Of a DNA stretch of 9,536 nucleotides, positions 5,212-9,536 are shown piece after piece. The stretch is taken from contig CALLZA010000030.1 in assembly GCA_937858165.1 (NCBI GenBank), positions 1-9,536 on the forward strand, read 5' to 3'. The stretch is from an uncultured Ardenticatenia bacterium. Lineage in GTDB: Bacteria > Chloroflexota > Anaerolineae > Promineifilales > Promineifilaceae. The notes below the pieces were generated by a model, which did not search any database, had not been told where the DNA came from, and was given only the letters and a program-made list of their open reading frames with translations. Positions within the stretch are counted from its first letter, which is position 1. Each line of letters begins with the position of its first letter. A program made the translations under genes and the position numbers.

Positions 5212-8200
5212 ATGATTTGCGACCGGTGCAGCGCGCCCAATCGGGAGGGGGCCGCGTTCTGCCGCAACTGCGGCTACTTGTTGCTGTCCACCTGCCCCAC
5301 CTGCGGCGCGACGGCCGCGGCGGGGGTCAACTTCTGCGACAGCTGCGGCCGCCCCCTCAGCCCTCAAGCGTGGACAGTTGCCGCAACCACTGCGCGCGCA
5401 CAACCCGACCGGCCCACCTTTGATCCAACTTCGCCTGCTTTGTCCACGCCATCCGACACTCGTCCGCATCTGAGGATGCAGACTCCGCCCGCGCCGCCTG
5501 TGCCGCCCGCATCACTCGCCCCACCCACCACAGAGCCTACCGATCCCTGGCAGCAATTCATCCCGCGCGAACTCCAGGACAAGCTGCGCGCCGCCCGCCG
5601 CTCCGGCACAATGGCCGGCGAACGCCGCGTCGTTACCATGCTGTTCTGCGACATCAAAGGCTCCACCGCCCTGGCCGAACAACTCGACCCCGAAGCGTGG
5701 AGCGACATCATCAACGGTGCATTCGAGCGCATGGTGCGCCCCATCTACCGCTACGAGGGTACCGTCGCCCGGCTGATGGGCGACGGGCTGCTGGCCTTCT
5801 TCGGCGCGCCCATCGCCCACGAAGACGACCCGCGCCGTGCCGTGCTGGCCGGGCTGGAGATCGTCGCCGGCATGGCCGAGTTCCGCGCCAACCTGCCGCC
5901 CCGCGCCCGCGAGCTGAACGTGCGCGTCGGCATCAACACCGGGCTGGTCGTCGTCGGCGCGGTCGGCTCCGACCTGCGCCTGGAGTACAGTGCCCTGGGC
6001 GACGCCATCAACGTCGCCGCGCGCATGGAGCAAACGGCCGTGCCCGGCACGGTGCAGATCACCGACGACACGCTGCGCACCATCGCCGGGCAGTTCGAGG
6101 TCGAACCGCTCGGCGGCATTGAGGTCAAGGGCAAGGCCGCGCCGGTGTCGGCTTATCGTGTCCTGCGGCGGCGGACGGGCGTCGAGTCTCGCCGCTTCCA
6201 GGTGAAGTTTCACGCCCCGCTGGTCAATCGTCTGCGCGAGTGGGAGCTGCTGCGCGGCGCGTTCGACGGCCTGGCCGCCGGGCGCGGCGGCATCATCTTC
6301 CTCAATGGCGACGCCGGGCTGGGCAAGACACGCCTCATCGACGAAGCCCTTGAGCGGCTGGCCCCGCCCGTCGGGGCGCAGATCGCTGTCGCCTCGGCCT
6401 ACGCCTATGAGACGGCCCAGCCCTATGGCCTGAGCACCCGCCTGTTGCGCGGCGTGCTGGGTATCATGGCCCACGACTCGCCCGAGGCCATCCGCGCCCG
6501 CCTCGACGACGCCCTTGTCGGCGCGACAGCCGATCATCGCCGCGTGCTGGAGACCCTGCTGGGCGTCTCGCCCGACCTACCGGGCCACGAACTGACCGGC
6601 GAGGCGTTCGCCACCCAACTGGTCGCCTGCATGGACGAGTTCTGGCGGGGACAGGCCGCCGCCGGGCCGGTGGTGCTGGTTCTCGACGACCTGCAATGGG
6701 CCGACGCCTCCTCCACGGCGTTGTTCACCCACCTCCTCCGCCTGAGTGAAAGCGCCGCAGTGCTCTTCCTGTGTGCCATGCGCCGCGACCGCCGCGCCCA
6801 CGGCTGGCGGCTGCGCGACGCCGCCCAGCGCGACTACCCCCACCGCTTCGACGAGGCCACCCTCTACCCACTGACCGACGGTGAGAGCTTGCTGCTGCTC
6901 GATGGGCTGCTCGAGGGCTTGCCGCTGCCGGAGGCGACGCGCAACACCATCCTGGCCAAGGCCGAGGGCAACCCACTGTTCGTTGAGGAGGTCGTCCACA
7001 ACCTCATCGAGCGCGGTCACCTGGTGCGCGAGGGTGAAGGGGCGACATGGACGGCCGCGGCGGCGTCAACCGGCTTTGAACTGCCCGACTCGCTGCAAGC
7101 CCTGCTGACGGCGCGCGTCGACCGGCTGGACGAGGACACGCGCCGCACGTTGCAAATCGCCTCGGTCGTCGGCCGCGCCTTCTCGCGCTCGGCCCTGGCT
7201 GCCCTGGTCGAGCAACCCGACAGCCTCGACCGCCACCTGCTGGAGTTACAGCGCATGGAGTTGGTGCGCGAAGTGGCGCGCGCGCCGGAACCGGAGTACG
7301 TCTTCCATCATACGTTGACCCACGAGGCGACCTACAACACCATCCTCATGCGGGAGCGCCGCGCCCTGCATCTGCGGCTGGCCGAGGTGCTGGAGCAGCC
7401 GTCGGGCGACACGACCGCGGCCACGCTGGCCCACCACCTGCTGGAGGGCAGCGCCCCCGACCGCGCCCTACCTTACCTGATCGCCGCCGCCGACACCGCT
7501 CTGCGGCTGAACGCCACAGCCGAGGCCATCACCCACTACCAGCGCGCCCTGCCCATCGCCCTGGCCGGCAATGACGCCGACTGCCTCATTCACCTCTTCA
7601 CCGCGCGCGGTCGGGCGCTGGAGCTGGAGTCGCGCTTCGCCGAGGCCGACGCCGTCTTCGCCGAACTGGAGCAGCTGGGAGTGGCGCGCGGCCAACCGGC
7701 GCTGGAACTGGCCGCGGTCATCGCCCAGGGGCGGCTGCGGGCCAACGTCACCCCACTCTACGACCCCGTTGCCGGACGGGCGCTCATGGAGCGCGCGCTG
7801 GCGCTGGCCGAGGCGCTGGACGACCGCCCGGCCGAGGTGCGCATCCTCTGGAATCTGCTCAACATCGATCGCTTCGACGTCTTCAACCTGGAGCATGCCA
7901 CCACCCACGGCGAACGGGCGCTGGCGCTGGCCCGCGAGTTGGGGCTGGCCGAGGAAACGGCCTACCTGCTCAACGACCTGGGCGAGGCGTTGGGCAGCCT
8001 GGGGCGCATGGAGGAGGCCCGGGCCATGATGGGCGAGGCCGTGGCCCATTGGCGAGCGTTGGGCAACGAACCGATGTTGGCCGACGGCCTGACCGGCCTG
8101 GCCAACTGGACCGGCTTCGGTGGCGACCTGACCGGCGCGCGCGCCTCAGCCGAAGAAGCGAACGCCATCAACACACGCATCGGCAACCCGTGGGGCCAGG

Positions 8201-8955
8201 CCTACAGTGGCGCGGTGCGCTCCCTCATCCGCTCCTTGCAGGGTGAGATCGGCGCGGGCGTCGAAGGGCTGGCGACAGCCATCGAGAAGGCCAAGGACGC
8301 CGGCTTCGTCGGCGGCCAGGTGCTGGCCCGCGCCTTCCTGTCACAGATCCTCCTGAGCGTAGGCGCGGCCGACGAGGCCGCAGCCGTGGCGGAAGCGGGG
8401 CTGGCCGTTGGCCGGGCGCAACTGCCGCAGTTCGCCGGCATGTGCCTGGCGCGGTTGGCCCTGGCCCGAATCGCCACAGGCGACACCGTCTCGGGCGCGG
8501 CGCTGCTGAGCGACCCCCTTTTGGATGGCACTCGCCAGCAGGCGTTCGTGGAAATCGACGTGACACTGGCGCGCATCGCTCTGAGCCTGGCCGAGGGGGA
8601 CGCCGCCGAAGCGCTGGAGCTGGCTGAGGCCGCAGTGGCGCGCCTGAGGCAGACGAACGGCATCATCTGGCTGCCCCCAGTACTAGACGCCCGCGCCCGC
8701 GCCCTGCTGGCACTCGGCCGCCCGGCCGAGGCCCACGACGCGCTGGCGGCGGCCGTGGCCGTGGCCCGTTCGGCCGGCGCGCGGGGCATGCTCTGGAGCC
8801 ATCTGGCCCAACTGGCCGACATCCAGGCCCAACTGAGCGACAGCGCCGCGGCCGACACACGCCGCGAGGCCGACGCCGAATTTCGCTACGTCCTCGAAAA
8901 CACCTGGCCCGACGACCTGCGCCAGGCCCTGACCCGCTCCTACGGTCAAGCTTAG
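5212..8955 (+). CDS. Zinc-ribbon / class III nucleotide cyclase / AAA ATPase / TPR signalling protein
   Basis: A 1247-residue multidomain protein. The N-terminus has two zinc ribbons: Cys3/Cys6/Cys17/Cys20 and Cys28/Cys31/Cys42/Cys45. A Pro/Thr-rich linker spans about 50-118. The class III cyclase catalytic domain covers about 135-317, with metal-binding Asp147 (LFCDIKGST) and Asp191 (RLMGDGLLAFFG) and transition-state residues Asn267 and Arg271 (GDAINVAARME), so catalysis looks possible. The usual purine-selecting Lys is Arg187 and its Asp/Thr partner Ser260, so substrate (ATP or GTP) is uncertain. A P-loop ATPase of the AAA_16 type follows: Walker A GDAGLGKT (366-373, Lys372), Walker B VVLVLDD (487-493), and the family signature EGNPLFVEEV (585-594). 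From about 751 to the end the protein is helical and TPR-like. No membrane segment is seen, so it is cytosolic. Such proteins are presumed signalling sensors; partner and signal are unknown. The start ATG has only a weak purine stretch (GGAAAAGAG) before it, but the first zinc ribbon begins at codon 3. It stops with TAG before a strong hairpin. Confidence 0.95.
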   Translation: MICDRCSAPNREGAAFCRNCGYLLLSTCPTCGATAAAGVNFCDSCGRPLSPQAWTVAATTARAQPDRPTFDPTSPALSTPSDTRPHLRMQTPPAPPVPPASLAPPTTEPTDPWQQFIPRELQDKLRAARRSGTMAGERRVVTMLFCDIKGSTALAEQLDPEAWSDIINGAFERMVRPIYRYEGTVARLMGDGLLAFFGAPIAHEDDPRRAVLAGLEIVAGMAEFRANLPPRARELNVRVGINTGLVVVGAVGSDLRLEYSALGDAINVAARMEQTAVPGTVQITDDTLRTIAGQFEVEPLGGIEVKGKAAPVSAYRVLRRRTGVESRRFQVKFHAPLVNRLREWELLRGAFDGLAAGRGGIIFLNGDAGLGKTRLIDEALERLAPPVGAQIAVASAYAYETAQPYGLSTRLLRGVLGIMAHDSPEAIRARLDDALVGATADHRRVLETLLGVSPDLPGHELTGEAFATQLVACMDEFWRGQAAAGPVVLVLDDLQWADASSTALFTHLLRLSESAAVLFLCAMRRDRRAHGWRLRDAAQRDYPHRFDEATLYPLTDGESLLLLDGLLEGLPLPEATRNTILAKAEGNPLFVEEVVHNLIERGHLVREGEGATWTAAAASTGFELPDSLQALLTARVDRLDEDTRRTLQIASVVGRAFSRSALAALVEQPDSLDRHLLELQRMELVREVARAPEPEYVFHHTLTHEATYNTILMRERRALHLRLAEVLEQPSGDTTAATLAHHLLEGSAPDRALPYLIAAADTALRLNATAEAITHYQRALPIALAGNDADCLIHLFTARGRALELESRFAEADAVFAELEQLGVARGQPALELAAVIAQGRLRANVTPLYDPVAGRALMERALALAEALDDRPAEVRILWNLLNIDRFDVFNLEHATTHGERALALARELGLAEETAYLLNDLGEALGSLGRMEEARAMMGEAVAHWRALGNEPMLADGLTGLANWTGFGGDLTGARASAEEANAINTRIGNPWGQAYSGAVRSLIRSLQGEIGAGVEGLATAIEKAKDAGFVGGQVLARAFLSQILLSVGAADEAAAVAEAGLAVGRAQLPQFAGMCLARLALARIATGDTVSGAALLSDPLLDGTRQQAFVEIDVTLARIALSLAEGDAAEALELAEAAVARLRQTNGIIWLPPVLDARARALLALGRPAEAHDALAAAVAVARSAGARGMLWSHLAQLADIQAQLSDSAAADTRREADAEFRYVLENTWPDDLRQALTRSYGQA

Positions 8956-8964
8956 AGGTACGCT

Positions 8965-9017
8965 AAGGGGCCAGGGGCCGGTGAAGAGCGCTCTTCCCTC
9001 CCGGCCTCTGGCCCTTT
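8965..9017 (+). terminator. Strong GC-rich hairpin, probable intrinsic terminator of the cyclase gene
   Basis: The left arm 8965-8981 (AAGGGGCCAGGGGCCGG) pairs with 9001-9016 (CCGGCCTCTGGCCCTT) with one bulged G and one G-T pair, about 16 bp in all. Inside it a perfect 14-nt palindrome GAAGAGCGCTCTTC (8983-8996) can form a second stem. It starts 10 nt after the cyclase stop codon. The U tract is weak (TTTCT), so termination may be partial or helped by a factor. Confidence 0.75.
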
Positions 9018-9046
9018 CTGCGCGTCTTGGCATTGAATTCGACCTG

Positions 9047-9076
9047 CCCCGTTACTTTTCGCCCCGCCCCGTCACT
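9047..9076 (+). repeat. Pair of 10-bp direct repeats, 20 bp apart, upstream of the last gene
   Basis: CCCCGTTACT (9047-9056) and CCCCGTCACT (9067-9076) differ by one base and are spaced exactly 20 bp, two helical turns, so both would face the same side of DNA. They end 48 nt before the start codon of the terminal gene, where an activator or repressor might bind. No known regulator's box is recognised, and no clear -35/-10 pair is seen, though TCTATA (9075-9080) overlaps the second copy. Confidence 0.35.
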
Positions 9077-9110
9077 CTATAGCCAACAGACACCAAACAG
9101 GCAATTTGCC

Positions 9111-9117
9111 AAAGGAG
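9111..9117 (+). promoter_or_regulatory. Shine-Dalgarno AAAGGAG deciding between two ATG codons
   Basis: AAAGGAG ends only one base before ATG 9119 but seven bases before the in-frame ATG 9125. Normal spacing favours 9125, which shortens the product by two residues (MNKQ rather than MKMNKQ). Confidence 0.75.
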
Positions 9118-9124
9118 CATGAAG

Positions 9125-9286
9125 ATGAACAAGCAAGTGACGCTGATTATCGTGGTGGGAGTGGCGCTGATGGCCCTGGCCGCGGCGATCCTGGTCCGCG
9201 CCGGCGGCAACGCCAATGCCCAATCCGAGCCGGGCGCCGCACCGATGGCGACCGCAGCCGCGGCACCGGATCTCAGTGCCGGGCTG
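9125..9286 (+). CDS. Exported or membrane-anchored small protein, 5' part only
   Basis: Only 54 genuine codons are present; the insert ends at 9286 and the following LSLIHISEPTRPY translation is adapter. The N-terminus has Lys3, then a hydrophobic segment at about residues 5-24 (TLIIVVGVALMALAAAILV), then a low-complexity Ala/Pro/Gly/Asn-rich stretch (NANAQSEPGAAP). This is either a cleaved signal peptide (possible cut after a small-residue site such as NANA-QS, residues 29-34) or an N-terminal anchor with a flexible stalk. No Cys follows, so it is not a lipoprotein. The functional domain lies beyond the cut and cannot be named. ATG 9125 is preferred to 9119 by Shine-Dalgarno spacing. The gene is separated from the cyclase by a hairpin terminator and is probably transcribed on its own. 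Confidence 0.7.
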
Positions 9287-9352
9287 CTGTCTCTTATACA
9301 CATCTCCGAGCCCACGAGACCGTACTAGATCTCGTATGCCGTCTTCTGCTTG
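9287..9352 (+). other. Nextera P7-side adapter with i7 index (library artefact)
   Basis: The parts in order: the reverse Tn5 mosaic end at 9287-9305 (CTGTCTCTTATACACATCT), the read-2 primer complement CCGAGCCCACGAGAC at 9306-9320, an 8-nt index CGTACTAG at 9321-9328 that matches the i7 index I know as N702, and the P7 end at 9329-9352 finishing in TTCTGCTTG. It is intact and correctly oriented for the right end of a tagmented fragment. Genuine sequence ends at 9286. Confidence 0.98.
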
Positions 9353-9536
9353 AAAAAAAAACAAAACACAAAACAAAAAAAAAAAAAGAAAAGAAAAGTA
9401 AACAAAGACAATCAGGCTTACAGAATGAGAGAGAACATCAGAGTCACACTACAGACGATAATGCCAGATCACGTATAAGTAGAGACGGGAATCTTAAGCG
9501 CATACTCACAAATACGACCAAGAGATCCATAACACA
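9353..9536. other. Non-biological A-rich read-off sequence outside the adapter
   Basis: Directly after the P7 end comes an A run with scattered C and G (9353-9400), then sequence without codon structure or recognisable signals. This is the typical low-quality tail of reads that run off the end of an adapter. It should be trimmed and not annotated. Confidence 0.9.

Noticed and set aside
5142..5423. A plus-strand frame running from the 9-nt repeat into the cyclase gene start
   Set aside because: It is the repeat translated out of frame with the zinc-ribbon coding sequence; such repeat-derived peptides are common false genes.
5512..6537. A 341-codon open frame antisense to the cyclase/ATPase gene
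   Set aside because: Long antisense frames are expected opposite high-GC genes with G/C third positions. The sense frame has unmistakable cyclase and P-loop motifs and the antisense product has no recognisable domain.
5212..8955. Anti-phage (STAND/CBASS-like) defence reading of the cyclase-ATPase protein
   Set aside because: The cyclase is class III (adenylate/guanylate type), not a CD-NTase, there is no effector gene next to it, and this domain set is a widespread signalling architecture.
173..9286. tRNA, rRNA, transposase or attachment sites
   Set aside because: I looked for tRNA-like cloverleaf ends, rRNA blocks, transposase motifs and flanking duplications and saw none in the genuine insert.
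9052..9376. Minus-strand ORFs starting inside the right adapter (beginning MGSEMCIRDS or containing GDVYKRQ)
   Set aside because: Their N-termini are translated Nextera adapter, a known contamination signature, and the remainder is antisense to the exported-protein gene and its leader.

Overview
The window is one assembled insert (about 173-9286) flanked on both sides by sequencing-library artefact. Positions 103-172 match the Nextera P5-side adapter and 9287-9352 the P7-side adapter. Beyond them lie T-rich (1-102) and A-rich (9353-9536) read-off sequence. Both terminal genes are therefore cut by adapter, and protein sequence past those junctions is false.

The insert is GC-rich (clearly above 60% in most coding parts), with strongly G/C-ending codons and a typical bacterial layout. 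Three features suggest an uncultured Chloroflexota-type bacterium (Anaerolineae/Caldilineae/'Promineofilum'-like): a giant zinc-ribbon/cyclase/AAA/TPR protein, a Pro/Thr stalk on an anchored exoprotein, and heptad-repeat intergenic DNA. This is inference from gene style, not from a marker gene.

Layout. Minus strand: a membrane-anchored exported protein of unknown function (173-1072, C-terminus missing, lower GC than the rest), preceded by a CE7-family acetyl esterase / cephalosporin-C deacetylase (1198-2166). A divergent intergenic region (2167-2254) holds an inverted array of AATTAGG/AATTACG heptads and a TATAAT box abutting the next start codon. Plus strand: a ligase-associated metallo-beta-lactamase/beta-CASP exonuclease (2255-3256), a previously uncalled 46-codon ORF (3260-3400), and an ATP-dependent DNA ligase of the bacterial 'ligase-associated' type (3404-5020). 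A spacer with a degenerate 9-nt periodic repeat (about 5115-5187) precedes a 1247-residue signalling protein (5212-8955) with two zinc ribbons, a class III nucleotide cyclase, a P-loop ATPase and a TPR-like C-terminus. A strong hairpin (8965-9017) follows it. Last comes the start of a small exported or anchored protein (9125-9286), cut by adapter.

How the genes work together: the exonuclease and ligase are two members of a known four-gene DNA-repair set; the usual Lhr-type helicase and metallophosphoesterase are not in the window. The most unusual local structure is that exonuclease, small ORF and ligase lie in one reading frame separated only by two TAG codons, with 3-nt gaps, and the ligase has no Shine-Dalgarno of its own. 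The cyclase protein looks like a stand-alone signalling regulator, and the esterase a catabolic enzyme. I see no CRISPR array, transposase, tRNA, rRNA or convincing wholly new multi-gene system.
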